Below are positions 51,523 through 63,792 of a stretch of DNA of 64,000 bases, piece by piece (within the stretch, counting starts at the first letter, position 1; the number at the start of each line of letters is the position of its first letter). This DNA comes from Cristatella mucedo (lineage: Eukaryota; Bryozoa; Phylactolaemata; Cristatellidae), in the NCBI GenBank assembly GCA_009760855.2, contig WPIO01000054.1:1129501-1193500 (forward strand). Direction: 5' to 3'. The translations under genes were made by a program, and so were the position numbers. The notes beneath the pieces are model-generated. The model was not told the DNA's origin and searched no databases. It saw only the letters and a list, made by a program, of their open reading frames with translations.

Positions 51523-51777
51523 GAGCGACCATTGCAAACCCGCAGCAGAGCAGCACCTGCGGAATGGTTAGCCAAAGATCGCGATTGGCACGCGCTAGCA
51601 AGATCCGATGCACAGATGCAATCGCTTAGCCGGGGAAAGGCCGGCCTTGTATGAGAATTCGCTTGCACGCGAATTGAAGATGGAAAACTAGACAAAAAAT
51701 CGCTCGGGTTCTCACGATCTAGTGCAGCTTTTTCTAACGAGCGAAGCCTCGTTGAAGCAGCTCTCGCGAGAGACTCG

Positions 51778-51848
51778 CAGGGTAACCAAGGTAACCGTAT
51801 TTGCTGCGACGACGCGTCGCAGCAAATACGGTTACCTTGGTTACCCTG
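51778..51848. repeat. perfect 34-bp inverted repeat, 3-nt loop
   Basis: Arms 51778-51811 and 51815-51848 are exact reverse complements (arm begins CAGGGTAACCAAGGTAACCG), separated by ACG. The arm itself contains a direct repeat, GGTAACC, twice. Transcribed from either strand it would fold into a 71-nt hairpin with no mismatch. Confidence 0.95.
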
Positions 51849-52726
51849 TGCGTCGCAGCAGCTCCGCGAACCTCATAAAGAGGAGCAGGACTGCTGAGCC
51901 CGCAGAGTCCGTAGGACTGGCGAGATTCTCTTGATCTTGACACGAATCTAGCGACGCTCTCGCCGAGGCAGAAGGTGAAGGTGAAGCAGAAGGAAGGCGG
52001 AGCAGGACGCCGAGGGCTCGCAGTCGTCCGGCAGTCTGGAGAGCAATGGCGACGAAGGGACCAAGTCTCCGCCATCCTTTGCGTCTCACCTGCTCGCGGA
52101 GCTTGCGTCGAGAGAGAGCGGAGCGAACGCTGCGCTCGAGTCACGAGGTGTCGCTCGGCAGCTTGCTCTTTCCTGCGAGCGCGCGTGCGCAGCCACCGGT
52201 CGATGCCGGTCGCCAACTCTGCACAGAGTTCTTGTGACAGCTTGGCTCCGAGAGGAAGCGGAGCCCGCGAAGCACGGCCCCTCGTCGCACCGTGCTCCGC
52301 CTGCGAGAGGCCCGCTGGCTGGCGCCCTCTGGAGACGGACCTGTGGAGGTTTCTCGTCGAATGGGCGCCGGCCGCTGCGGACGCCGTCCGCTTCGCTTTC
52401 ATTGAAATGCCCGAGCTACCTGCCTGAAAAGCGATTGCATCTTTCCTGAGAGCAGACGTCGATTTTGCGACGCGAATAATTTAATACTGCAATCATTTTA
52501 ATAATGTATCTTAATAATATAACAATAATATAATAATAAAGAGAATAATCTTTTTAATAATGTAATAACATAAGCACCGGTAAAACTGGCTTTACAGCTC
52601 CTTTAAAGACAACAGTCGCGTCACGTTTGGAGACTGACTGGCGATTCGCTCAGGCAGCCTCGCTATCAAGAAACAGCTTAACAGCGTGTGAATTTCGCTT
52701 GCTGAAGGCCTGCCAATCAAAAAAGC
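51849..52726. other. GC-rich stretch, then AT-rich; gene not identified
   Basis: 51900-52430 is CpG-rich with overlapping open frames on both strands (51734-52402 minus, 51975-52427 plus). Neither has a recognisable domain. AT-rich spacer at 52470-52575. Confidence 0.35.
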
Positions 52727-53065
52727 TCTCCTCCTCCTCCTCTTTCTCCTCCTCGTCCTCCTCCTCCTCCTCCTCCTTCTCCTCCTTCTCCTCCTCCTCT
52801 TCCTCCTCCTCGTCCTCCTCCTTCTCCTCGTCCTCCTCCTCCTCCTTCTCCTCCTTCTCCTCCTTCTCCTCCTCCTCCTCCTCCTCCTCCTCTTCCTCCC
52901 CTCCTCCTTCTCCTCCTCCTCCTCCTCCTCCTCCTCCTCCTCCTCCTCCTCCTCCTCCTCCTCCTCCTCCTTCTCCTCTTCCTCCTCCTCCTCCTCCTCC
53001 TCCTCCTCCTCCTCCTCCTCCTCCTCCTCCTCCCCCTCCTCCTCTTCCTCCTCCTCCTCCTCCTC

Positions 53066-53102
<37 letters not shown>

Positions 53103-53732
53103 TCCTCCTCCTCCTCCTCCTCCTCCTCCTCCTCCTCCTCCTCCTCCTCCTCCTCCTCCTCCTCCTCCTCCTCCTCCTCCTCCTCCTTCTCCTCCTCCTC
53201 CTCCTCCTCCTCCTCTCCTCCTCCTCCTCCTCCTCCTCCTCTCCCTCCTCCTCCTCCTCCTCCTCCTCCTCCTCCTCCTCCTCCTCCTCCTCCTCCTCCT
53301 CCTCCTCCTCCTCTTCCTCCCCCTCCTCCTCCTCCTCCTCCTCCTCCTCCTCCTCCTCCTCTTCCTCCTCCTCCTCCTCCTCCTCCTCCTCCTCCTCCTC
53401 CTCCTCCTCCTCCTCCTCCTCCTCCTCCTCCTCCTCCTCCTCATCCTCCTCCTCATCCTCTCCTCCACCACCTCCTCCTCCCCCTCCTCCACCTCCTCCT
53501 CCTCCACCTCCTCCTCCTCCTCCTCCTCCTCCTCCTCCTCCTCCTCCTCCTCCTCCTCCTCCTCCTCCTCCTCCTCCTCTTCCTCCTCCTCCTCCTCCTC
53601 TTCCTCCTCCTCCTCCTCCTCCTCCTCCTCCTCCTCCTCCTCCTCCTCCTCCTCTCCTCCTCCTCCTCCTCCTCCTCCTCCTCCTCCTCCTTCTCCTCCT
53701 CCTCCTCCTCCTCCTCCTCCTCTTCCTCCTCC
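52727..53732. repeat. 1-kb (CCT)n trinucleotide array
   Basis: Polypyrimidine on the plus strand, mostly CCT units with TTCT, CCCT, CAC and CATC interruptions and several one- or two-base slips that change the reading phase. The poly-Ser/Pro/Leu and poly-Glu/Gly/Arg frames are artefacts of this array. Confidence 0.97.
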
Positions 53733-54504
53733 GTGGGTTCTCGTCGCCGGTAGAGTCTGACCGTCTAAAATAAGACACCATACTACTTCCGCGGCGCGCG
53801 ACTCCTCAGTCTCTGCCATTTTGTCGGCGGCGACCTTGCTTCCGCCAATGCCCGTGCGCTCGTAGGAAGTATGGAGTATTCTGAACGGCGGTGCACTCCA
53901 CGCATAACCGGACAGATATTTCGGTAGAAGAGATTGTTATCTGCTGGCGTTAAGTGAGGCTGCAAATGGTTGGACGAGCAACGCCCACTTAGCCGTTGAG
54001 GCCTTTTGCAGTCGGTGACGGAATGGAGATACAACGACGTGACTACGTGACCCGACTCGGACTCAACTTCGTGGGTCTCCAGCTTGTGCCAAGGCCCGTG
54101 CATAAGGCAAATAAATGCATGGATAAACGTGTGCCACCGGCCGCCTCTACAACTTCTAGTGCTTGTGCACAAGAACGCCTAAAATCCGGAGAAAACCACG
54201 ATCCTCACAATATTAATTAATGATTGCGATTAATTAATAATACTATTAATTATTATTCTTTTTTATAATAATGTGCATATAATTATAATTATATAATTGT
54301 AATTATATATAATTATATTATATACATTATATTATATATATATATTATATATAATTATAACTATACTGCATCGTAGCGTGAAATGAGAATCTTTAACAAG
54401 CACGTCATATCCCAATGTGCAGCAGGTAATATAGGCTACCTCTCATTGAATCTTGATTAGCTGTCACCGCAAGCTGCCACATTTCTTTGCGAAAGTACCC
54501 TATC
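53733..54504. other. intergenic; AT-rich tract
   Basis: AT-rich palindromic sequence at 54215-54360. No gene seen; the frame at 53783-54172 (minus) is unsupported. Confidence 0.45.
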
Positions 54505-55632
54505 AAATATTGGCAAGCTCTAGGCTTTCACTTCTATGTGGATGACACTCATGTGTACCTTTGCTTTGACCCCTCCAAGCCTTCGAGCCACTCGTATTCT
54601 CTCAGCTCCCTTATTGCATGTATTGATGACATCCGCACATGGATGTCGGAAAATTTTTCTTAAATTAAATGATGATAAAACTAACTTACTAGTTATGGGC
54701 AAACCAAGTGCGATTCTGAAATTGGAAAGGCTGACGCTCAAAATTGGCTCTGCAGGCATATCTCCTGCTTAATCTGCACGAAATCTAGTTGTCATGTTTT
54801 AGAGTGACCTTTCGACAACCACATCAGCTTCACAATCAAGTCTGTCTACTTTCAGCTACATAACGTCACTAAAATTCGGGCTTGTTTAGATAAGGATACC
54901 ACATCTAAGTTGGTCTGTGCATTTGTGACATCCTATCTTGACTTCTGTAATTCACTGTTTTCTGGCCGACCGACATTTTCAATCAGGCGCTTACAGCTGG
55001 TGCAAAACTCTGCAACTAAACTTGTCTGCCGTGAGCGTCGCAGTTGCCACATCACACCACTTCATGCCGACCTGCACTGGCTACCAGTCAAGTAACGGAT
55101 CGACTTCAAGGTTTTGTCGCTCACGCTTAGGTCCCTTCATTCGTTGGCTTCCAGCCTATCTCTCAGATCTACTCCCCCACCAGGCCAAGCATCGTAACAC
55201 CCACTTTTTGGAATCTAACTGTTTACTAATACCTCGTACAAACCTCAAATCCTTTAGAGACAGTGCATTTAGTTCATTTGCTCCAAAAGCCTGTAACTCA
55301 CACCTGACTTGCGTCACGACATCCCCTGACTTAACCACATTTAAAAAGAACTTAAAAATGTACCTATTTAGGACAGCATTTAGTGGGTCCTGTGATTGGT
55401 CCTTTATGTGCTTATGCGTGCTGACGTTGTTGCGTGCTGCCACTAACCACATTTGCATGCTGACCCTGTGCACGTCACCCCTAACTATGTAATTCAAGTT
55501 GTTTATCAAGCACGATACCACTCACCATTCAATCGTGTTTCCTTTGCACCAAATGTCAAATGTCAAGCGCCTAGAAAGAGGTTGAGTTCTCCGGGGGTGC
55601 TTCATCAAGTGTATTATTATTATTATTATTAG
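54505..55632 (+). mobile_element. CR1/L2-like LINE, from RT motif C to 3' end
   Basis: The plus strand begins at GFHFYVDDTHVYLCFDPSKP, where the usual Y-A-D-D is Y-V-D-D, then FLKLNDDKTNLLV and LTLKIGS. After a break come AFVTSYLDFCNSLFSGRP, LVQNSATKLVCRERRSCHI and ADLHWLPVK, a stop, then the ORF2 end, the 3' UTR and an ATT tail at 55610-55632. Several stops and frameshifts; inactive. Confidence 0.92.
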
Positions 55633-55830
55633 CTGATAAATTCCGGTCTTTAAACTGCCGACAGCGTTGGGAGCAAGGCGTGGTCGTCCTCCAGAGCTAC
55701 GTCGAGTCCAGAATTCCATCGCACGGTTGTGGTATCTTCAAACTCATCTCGAAAAAATGTTTAAGAACTAGTTACTTAAAAAAATGTAATGTATTTAAAT
55801 AGCTCTCCAAGATAATGACTGTCCACTTTC
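55633..55830. other. short intergenic stretch
   Basis: Nothing seen. Confidence 0.5.
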
Positions 55831-55914
55831 CAGGTGCTATACGCACGCCTCTGGGCTTCAGCCCATGACCTTGGTCATTAAAAGCGAGCTCCTTACCCTT
55901 AGGCCAAACCCAGT
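55831..55914 (-). mobile_element. SINE-C-like head, decayed
   Basis: Minus strand: CTGGGTTTGGCCTAAGGGTA A-box-like, GACCAAGGTCATGGGCTGAA, then a B-box-like GGGCTGAAGCCC and the start of a tail. It resembles SINE-C at 58049 but is diverged. Confidence 0.6.
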
Positions 55915-56929
55915 GGTAGCCGCTGGGCTACCTTGGTTTCGTAATGTTCGGCTTTTCGGGCCCATTTTTCCTGGCCTTCAGCACGAATACAGGCCAGCCC
56001 GCACTGCCACCGACACGGAGTCGGTAGAAAAGCACGGTCACCATCTCGATCCAGAACGGCCGTCGCCGGCGCCGCCATCTTCTTCCTCCTCGTCCTTTCC
56101 TTCCTCCTCCCGGGACTCTCTCAGATGCTGAGAATAGCTAGCGAGCTGAACTTGTAAATCGACTCTCGATTGGCTTCTGAGTGACAATCGGCCACACTTA
56201 TGGACCACTAGAAAATTGTTGCGCGAGTGCGTTGCCATGCAGCTGAGCCGCTGCTGGTTTCTGTTGCATTCGACCGCACCGAGGCTCAACGAGTTAGAAT
56301 TCAAACCGAGGCTCAACGAGTTTCCTATCTATTGAGCCTTAAGACGCGCGCGTACCAAGTCCGCCAGCGTCTCCTCGCGACCACCAAGAGGGAACTTGCC
56401 TCTGGGTACGTACTGAAACTCCGCACTCGTGACCGAGTGCGATCAAGCGATACCCTTCTGTACAGTAACCGAGTGCATTTGCCTTTGTAATTCCTGTGTG
56501 CTTTCAGCTCTTACCGGGAGTCCTACTAATCGGCTGCAGCGATTTCTGCTCACGAGAATTGAGACGATGCGATTAACGCGACGTACTTCCGGCTGTAACT
56601 CGGCGAAGCCACTTAGAGAGTCGGTGCTCCGCAGGAGAGTTTTTTATTGCCCGCTCGAAGCCCAAACACCTTTCTGTGCGCGTTTGGTAGCAAACGTATT
56701 TAATCTCTTGCCTCACCCTCACTTCCTGAAGGAAGGAAGTCAAACAGTCTAACCGATATTGCAGCGTAGCTCGTTTACGGTCACTATGTAACAAGAGTCG
56801 CCATTATAATAACCTTGTGTAGCCGTCTGAGAACCCCGTTTTTAGATGCTCGATATCAGTTGAATGACAGACCTTGACGCACAAATGTTCTTTCCTATGT
56901 AGGTAGGTGTGTGTTTTATAGCCGACCTG
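55915..56929. other. intergenic, no gene seen
   Basis: Open frames up to 107 codons, no features. GAGGCTCAACGAGTT occurs twice near 56280-56322. Confidence 0.45.
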
Positions 56930-57095
56930 GTTTACCCAAGGGGTTGCGGTGCTCTACATCGACAACTAAGGTCAAGGTCATCATTTTTCCCGCCGAGGTA
57001 TCGGGCTCCGGCAAATCATTGTACGCGAAGCGCCGGGACAGAGATTCGGCGCTCTTCTTCTTACGGCGCTATGCAAAGGAATCGTATTATTATAA
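56930..57095 (+). mobile_element. SINE-C-like copy, diverged
   Basis: AACTAAGGTCAAGGTCATCA, a B-box-like TATCGGGCTCCGGC, then GAAGCGCCGGGACAGAGATT and ACGGCGCTATGCAAAGGAAT with a short ATTATTATA end, in SINE-C order. Confidence 0.45.
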
Positions 57096-57406
57096 TTCTA
57101 TTGTATTGCTCGTAGGCATTACTGCATCGTGGCACTTTTGTGTCTATGCTAAGGAGGCAACTGCAGCCTAACTAGCGGGCATCATCGCAGCGCTAGTATC
57201 GGTGGCTAGAATTTTAGAGCAAGCCTGCTCGAGGAACTGGCTCACAGGAGATTGTAAAGTGGCACTAGCTATCGACGTAGCCCTCTGAGACGGCTATAAA
57301 TGTACGTGCAAACGGCCCCCCTTTGTCTAGGGAACGCTCAAAGTATTGGCTACGGCATTGGTTCAGCCTTAGGCAATTCTAATTCAGTCATTTTTCCCAA
57401 TCTGTA

Positions 57407-57410
<4 letters not shown>
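57096..57410. other. intergenic, no gene seen
   Basis: Nothing supportable. Confidence 0.5.

Positions 57411-57500
<90 letters not shown>
57411..57500. repeat. perfect (CT)45 microsatellite
   Basis: Ninety uninterrupted bases of CT. Confidence 0.98.
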
Positions 57501-57502
<2 letters not shown>

Positions 57503-57554
57503 ATATCGTCGCTCCAAATGTAATTTTGGCTTTTATTTCAAATCAGGTGACCTC

Positions 57555-58040
57555 CTTATTTCCTTAACTGCCTGCACCGATTCCATATACGTTTGGATGA
57601 CTATTAACGCCCTGGAGCTTAACGACGATAAGCTTAACGATGATTAGACTAACTTAATAATTATGGGAAAATTTAGCGTCCACCAAACGTAGTAAGACCA
57701 AAACCTCTCCAGATTATCCCTGAAAAGGCACGCTAGTGACTCTGCTCATAATCTAGGCGTACTAGTTCATAACAAAATTTCAGGAGATGGTCGTATTTCT
57801 TCTGCCGTCAAGTCGGCCAGCTTTCGGTTGAGTAACGCTGTCGAACTCACGCATTACTGACAGCGAGTCTAGACTGTCTGTGTTCTCTTCATTCAGTACT
57901 CCCGTCCGGTGCCCTTAATTGTCTGCAACTGATGCACAGTTTCTCGTCTGACCAGTTGTCAGAGCTGCCACAGAACTCCACATTATTCTAAGCTTCACTT
58001 GCTCCTTAGCTATAAATGAATCAATTTCAAGAGCCTCTAG
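57555..58040 (+). mobile_element. CR1/L2-like LINE, strongly decayed RT C-terminal part
   Basis: Pieces in order: WMTINALELNDDK-like, NLIIMGK, SAHNLGVLVHNKISGDGRIS and SAVKSASFRLSN, matching the 'LKLNDDKTNLL', 'ARNLGV', 'HISS.VKSA' blocks of the 21-kb copy. Many stops. The AGCTTAACGA duplication at 57617-57645 is local. Confidence 0.7.
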
Positions 58041-58048
58041 TATTGCCT

Positions 58049-58185
58049 GGCTGGTTTGGTCCAGCGGTTAAAGTGCTTTTCTCGACCAAGGTCTGGCTGA
58101 GGTCGCGGGCTTGAGCCCCGAGGCATATGTAAAGTGCCTGAACAGCGATTAAGTTCTCTCGGGGCGCTTTGCAAATGAATTATAT
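58049..58185 (+). mobile_element. SINE-C, well-preserved copy
   Basis: GGTTTGGTCCAGCGGTTAAA A-box region, GACCAAGGTCTGGCTGAGGT, B-box-like GCGGGCTTGAGCCCC, tail GTAAAGTGCCTGAACAGCGA, AAGTTCTCTCGGGGCGCTTT and GAATTATATTTATTTTTTTT. Confidence 0.93.
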
Positions 58186-58674
58186 TTATTTTTTTTATTT
58201 ATGTATGCATTAAAGTTAATGTCACTCATTTGCACAATTCTGTCAATGCGACCTATTCATCCATCCGCTGTGATGTCATCGCACACTCGACACTCTTAGA
58301 ATCTAGTCATCTCTAGCCATCCCTCGCAATGAACAGAAATCTTTTGATGATCGAACCTTCAGGTCATATGCAACGAAAGTCTTGAACTTCATGCTTCGTG
58401 CTTGTCACGTGCCTGCAATGACCTTGCAATGACCTTTCGGTCTGAGCTCGCGGTTCGTCTGTTCCTGCCAGACGTTCCGTTGAACTGTGAACCTTTGTTG
58501 GTCCAGTTTGATTCGCTTGCATAATTCAGTACAAGATAGAAATTCTCCTGCCTGTGAGCGTATTCTGGTTTGCTTTGCTGTGTGCACAGGCCTAACCATT
58601 ATCCTTGCTAGCTTTAGCACGCTTGCTACTGTGCATGTGTCTATCCCTTAGGTACCGATTCTCGTAGCAGCGAG
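58186..58674. other. intergenic, no gene seen
   Basis: Nothing supportable. Confidence 0.45.
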
Positions 58675-58745
58675 TATTGAAACACCTTGATGGAGATTAA
58701 GTTCTCTGGTGGCGCTATACAGGATACTTGTTATTCTTGTTGTTA
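58675..58745 (+). mobile_element. LINE/SINE-type tail fragment
   Basis: TTGAAACACCTTGATGGAGA, TTAAGTTCTCTGGTGGCGCT and a TTATTCTTGTTGTTATT end. Confidence 0.6.
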
Positions 58746-61700
58746 TTAATATTGGATGTTGATTCGAACGTGAAATGCAGGCTGTGTTTTTTACCTTAAA
58801 CGTAATGGGGGAGCTTGCGACATGGCAGATCAGTGGATGCTGTATTATGTGAATCGAGCAATGATAGGTTGACTGAAGCACCATGTGCACCCCTGTCAGT
58901 TACCCATGCGTCAGTTGAAAGAGAGCCTACGAGAAGTTCACCTACCCCAAAACTGGCTCAGTGAGTGTCTTGAATAAAATCCATCTTATCCTTTATCCAT
59001 TCGCTAATTAAAAGGATTCGCGTGAGCAGCCTTGATTAGTAACACGCTGCTTAGCAACAGGGGTAAGCGTCTAGGTTCGCTGCCCCAGCCTGCTGGCAGG
59101 TTACAGTGTGCAGTTCCGTGCTACAGGTAATTAGTGGTTGGCCAGCGAAAGCAGTTGTCCTGCTTGAAGGTCGCACAGGGGTGCATCCACAGGTGAATAG
59201 TAATTTGGACAGCTGCGATAGGCCAAGCGAGCAGCAGTCACAGTCAAGGGGCGCCGTGAGCTGCTGACAGGTTAGCAGATATTGCCCCGGGAAGCAGGAG
59301 CGACTACCTGTCGGCCGAATGAGCGCCGGTCGCTGCTTGAATATGGCTTCCTTGCCTTCGATTGCAAGCAGGTCACTGGTCGAGTGCTTCCGACTCAAGC
59401 TCCGGTCCCGCTGCGCTAGCCTAGTTTTTCTAGAGAGCATACTACCTTCTTTCAAGCAGTTGCTTGAAGTTTATGAAAACTCTGCTCACCAGCATCGGAT
59501 TTATTTAGTCCGGCAATGCTTGGTCGACATGCGCAGATGTGTAATCGCTTCCGGACTTGCAAAGCATCTCAAAGCGACGGGTCGAAGGAACATGACAAGC
59601 TGTGCATTTAAGTAGCAGTCATTGAAAGGACTGAACAGCGCTCCCGTACGGATCCATTGGGAAACTTACCCGGTACTGGCTCATCAGCATCGCAGCCATT
59701 GAGCAGAGGACGCTAGAAATGTGCTTGCGTACAATTCGATGGCAGCTGGCGTACTGCACTGCTTTCAGTGCTAGCCAACTACTTCCGGCGGCTATCTGAC
59801 TGCTTCCGTGGCTACCAGCAATTGCAATCCTTATGCAGTACGATAGCTGTCTGTAATCACATGAAACCAAGGTAGAGTATCGCCTTTATACAACTGCGAG
59901 AGCTTGGTGAGGCTCCTACATTAGAACCCGAGGCTTTTATTAAGCTCAAGCTTTCATTGCTTCTTAAGCTCTGCAGGCTTACGATGTGCTCTAACCTCCT
60001 TTTAGCAACCGGTAGCTAATTGACAGCATTAACTGTTCCTGCCACAGCCGAAGCCCAGCCTTCATCTCGACCCGGCTGCTATTGCTTGGGTACACCCATT
60101 AGCCGGCCAGAGTGCCGCCGCGAAGCCTGGGCGTTGTGCAGGCTCTACCTCTCTGATGCGAAGGATCGGAGAGGTGAAAGCCATCTTCCGATGGCAGATC
60201 GACTCTAATAGAGCCCCGGTCTCGGAGGCCTGGCGCCACACCACAGCTGCAGAAGGCCGTTGAACGTGGGCTGCACCATTCGCTAGTTTGGGAACGGCGC
60301 GGTGAACGGCAGTTACCTGACATGCAAGTCGGAGGGCTGCAGTATCATAATTCGGCGACACACTATACTCGAGCATTCTATACGTAGAGCGCTACCTCAA
60401 AGATGCCGCCGTTCAGCGACCACCAGATGGCGCAGCTGCAGGCAGCCGGAGACCCCTCCCATCACCCTGGCATCCAATGGGCGCGCTCCACTGTGTAGCG
60501 GGAAGGAGGCGCGCGCACGTCTGCTGGCGCGAGCGCTCGGTCGAGATCGCGCACTTCGAGACGGTGCGAAATCCACGCAGGATTGTGCCTCGCACGCAGC
60601 CGGCAGACTGCGCTAGCACCGCGGCGTCAAATGAGCTTCTTCCGAGAGAGCCGCATCGCGGCACCACGCCGCCGCGCTCGCCGTCGAGCACGTTCGCTGC
60701 AGAGCAGACTGAGCTCACAGGCTTCTCTACAGCGAGGGTAGACGAGTAGTGGGAGCTTTGCAATGCGATATGAGCAGCTTCAAAATAATATTTGCCATTT
60801 AGAGCAGTTGCATTCAGCCACGAGTCAGAAAGAGAAGATAAACGGCCCCGTACAATATCCTATCCTGGAGAAGTCGTCAGTCTCTCCAGCCATCCTCAGC
60901 CATCACCAGCTTACATTCCGTATTAGTTTTGCGGACCCTAAAGTATCTTGCTGTCTAGGCTAGAAACTACCACTTACTTGCTTCACCGCCGCTTGACTCT
61001 GCCTACGACGTAAATTAACCTGGAACCGCTCATGGCGCTGGTGTCGGCACCAAGACGCTTGCCACGTCTTTTCCATCAGCGTAAACAAGTGTGTCGCGAG
61101 GGCACCTCGCCGGTACGCTTCAAGCTTAGCCTACCGGCCCACGGTAAAGGAAGCTGTGCCCCGATAACATCGATCTTGAGCTGTCAAGAGTTGTGCACGC
61201 GGAAAATGGATTGCATTTCATTTTATAAATTTATAAATTTAACGACTAGCGGAAAATAAACTGTTCGCAGAGAAAGACAGGAGCTCTCGAGCCAGCGGAA
61301 GTAGAAGTATTCGGCGGCTCTTGTCCCTAGCGTTGGCCATTTTTGGCTGACTCGGATCGTCGCGATTGGAATCTCTCTTCTGCGCCAGAGTTTCATCCCG
61401 GGTCTAGCCTCGCCATTTCCCTTGGGCTGCTGCAGCTGCGTCAAGTTTCGATGCGTTTCAAGCAAGGATGGCTAAGTCGTATGACCCGTCAGCATTGCTT
61501 CAGCTTCAGCATTCACTTTTCCGGACAACCGATAACGTGTAACCACGCTAACCACTCGTCATTGGCGAGCGTCCGCGAATGTAGCCACGTGGCTTCTAGG
61601 CTCTTCATTAAGATTATTAATTATATTGCTTTTCTTAGGAGGAGACTCGGCTTCGACTAGTCCTTGAACGTCGAGATGGCACGATCGGTAATCTTCAAAA

Positions 61701-63522
61701 ATGAAGGCGAGTGACTGTCACGCCTGGACGGTACTGGTCCAAGAAAAAGGACGCTCGCCGGTTATGGAACTAGGACGTTACGGAACGGCCCGTTTGCCGG
61801 TAATGCCATTCTTAGAAGGTCGAGCGTCAGCCGAGGCTTCTAGTTTAGATTACCTTTTAGACCGTGAGGAATGAAGGCGACAGTGGAGCTTGGCTTGCCC
61901 ACCTAGGGCTAGGGGTACGGCCTCATTGAACATGCGCAACTGAGTGTGCTAGCAACCAGTTGTCGCATCATGCATTCGAATCCAAGTTATCCGCCACAAA
62001 CAATACTTTTCAAAATATTAAAGTGGCAGCACTGAAAGTTTGGGAAAAAAATCAGAAAATAAGAATGAAGTATGGAGTCGCGTGAATTTTTTGGAAAAGG
62101 GCTTCGCACTCTAGAACGTACTGTGCGGCAAACGGTTGTCACGTGGGCGAATCGCAGGGCTTTGCTGATTGTCTCCCACTTGTGACTATTCAAGACTAAC
62201 GAGCAGCCCCTTCAAAGCTTAGAGTCGTTAGCCAAGGAAAACCAGGTAGATTATGAAATTCTAGCTAGCTAGAGCGTTACCTAAGGTGCTTGGCTACGCC
62301 TGATTTCGGTCTGCTTCTTGCGTTTATTTTTAGGTGCAGTGTAAATAATCACTTATTGAATGTGAACGTACCATCCATACATACGTATAGACTCTGTATA
62401 TGCTAGAAAAAATGACGCATATTTTAGCAGAGGCATTGCAAGGAATTTGCTAAATTAAAGGAAACCTTGATGCTCAAGCCTGTGCTTAACCTTGACCTGT
62501 TCCGAACCAACCAAGCATCGTTTGTAGTGCGTTCCATAGGCTACCGTGAGCTGTACAGCCCTTTCTCGATAAGCACTTTGATATATAATAAGCATTTATA
62601 GATGAAGCTTTAGTTTTGAATCTTTCTACAGGTCTTTAGTGAGACAAACCGAAAATTGTAAGATGGATTAGTGACCATGTCAGATAATTGCTGGTGACCT
62701 CTCAAACATAAATGCTATTAAGCTTTGCGGCGCTACATGTAGTTTTAGTTATAGTTATAGCATATATACATATAGTCATAGTATCGTTATAGCATATAGC
62801 ATAGCTATATATCTATTAAGCTTTGCGGAGCTACATGTGTACATGCACTTAGTTTTATTATTTATTGTAGCCTACTTATAGTTGTATATGTAGCTTACTA
62901 TATGGTTTTATTCCTGCTCTTAGATTGGCCGAGACAGGCTCTAAGATTGAGTGTTAATTCTTGCTGATTCCAGTTAGCGTCTCTTCATCTGCTTTTATAC
63001 TTGCCAATACCTGTCCTTACTTGCCACTGTTGGTCCTGTACTCCAGCTTAATCGTTAGCTGCTGCTAATTCAGAGTAATATATTATCACGCTTTACATAT
63101 TATCATGCTTGCCGTTCAAATGTTCTCTAGATTACTTCATTTCAACTCAACTCCAACTTTTCTTTTTTCGGGCTCAACATTTCAACTTGACTTCTTGCTC
63201 TGTGCAGAAAAAAGCTACTTTAAATTATTTCAGTACTTTTTTCAGCGCGTTTTAATGGCATGGCTTTTTTCAGTCGAATATGATTGTTGCATATCTGCGG
63301 CCATTCACTGCGATTTCGGCATACTTCACCAAGATTGTTGCTCTAATTTCAAAATTTCTTTCTGGCGGGTGGGTGTAATACTGATCCAAGGTGTATTAAT
63401 GTCACGGCCTACGGTCATCCTGTGAACACTTTGCTAAGTGGTACCTCAGCATAAATTCTTAGGCCCCTCTTTTGTGTATTATATATATCCTTGTATGACT
63501 GATGTCATTGCTGTTCATGCAA
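58746..63522. other. long intergenic stretch, no gene seen
   Basis: Nearly 4.8 kb without a recognisable gene or element. Open frames of up to 134 codons (for example 59051-59455 minus, 63105-63425 plus) have no features I recognise. A GCATTCGAATCC B-box-like motif lies near 61970 and a TGGCACGATCGGTAA A-box-like motif near 61677, too far apart for one SINE. A roughly 100-bp spaced duplication (CTATTAAGCTTTGCGG.GCTA at about 62715 and 62812) flanks ATAGTTATAG repeats. The last 1.2 kb is AT-richer. Confidence 0.45.
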
Positions 63523-63792
63523 CGCACCTATTTAGGACAGCATTTTGTGGGTCCTTGTGATTCGACCTTTATGTGCTTATACGTGCTGACACTGTGCATG
63601 CTGCCACTTACCACACTTGCATGCTGACCCTGTGCATGTCACCCCTAACTATGTTATTCTTGTTATTTATTGAACATGCTACGACTAACTCTTTGATCGT
63701 GTTTCTGTTGCAGCAAATGTAAAACTTTTATATAGAGATTGAGTTCTTTGACAGTGCTTTATCAAGTGTGCTATCATTAGTATTACTTTATT
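63523..63792 (+). mobile_element. CR1/L2-like LINE, 3'-end fragment
   Basis: ACGCACCTATTTAGGACAGC (same 5' truncation zone as 50785), the 3' UTR, a diverged GCAAATGTAAAACTTTTATA tail and ATTAGTATTACTTTATTATT. Confidence 0.9.

Noticed and set aside
51734-52427. Overlapping 150- and 222-codon frames on opposite strands
   Set aside because: No recognisable domain, CpG-rich DNA, and one runs through the perfect hairpin.
52627-53819. Frames of 354-389 codons on both strands (Ser/Pro/Leu; Glu/Gly/Arg)
   Set aside because: Pure products of the CCT array; the amino acid changes wherever the repeat slips by a base.
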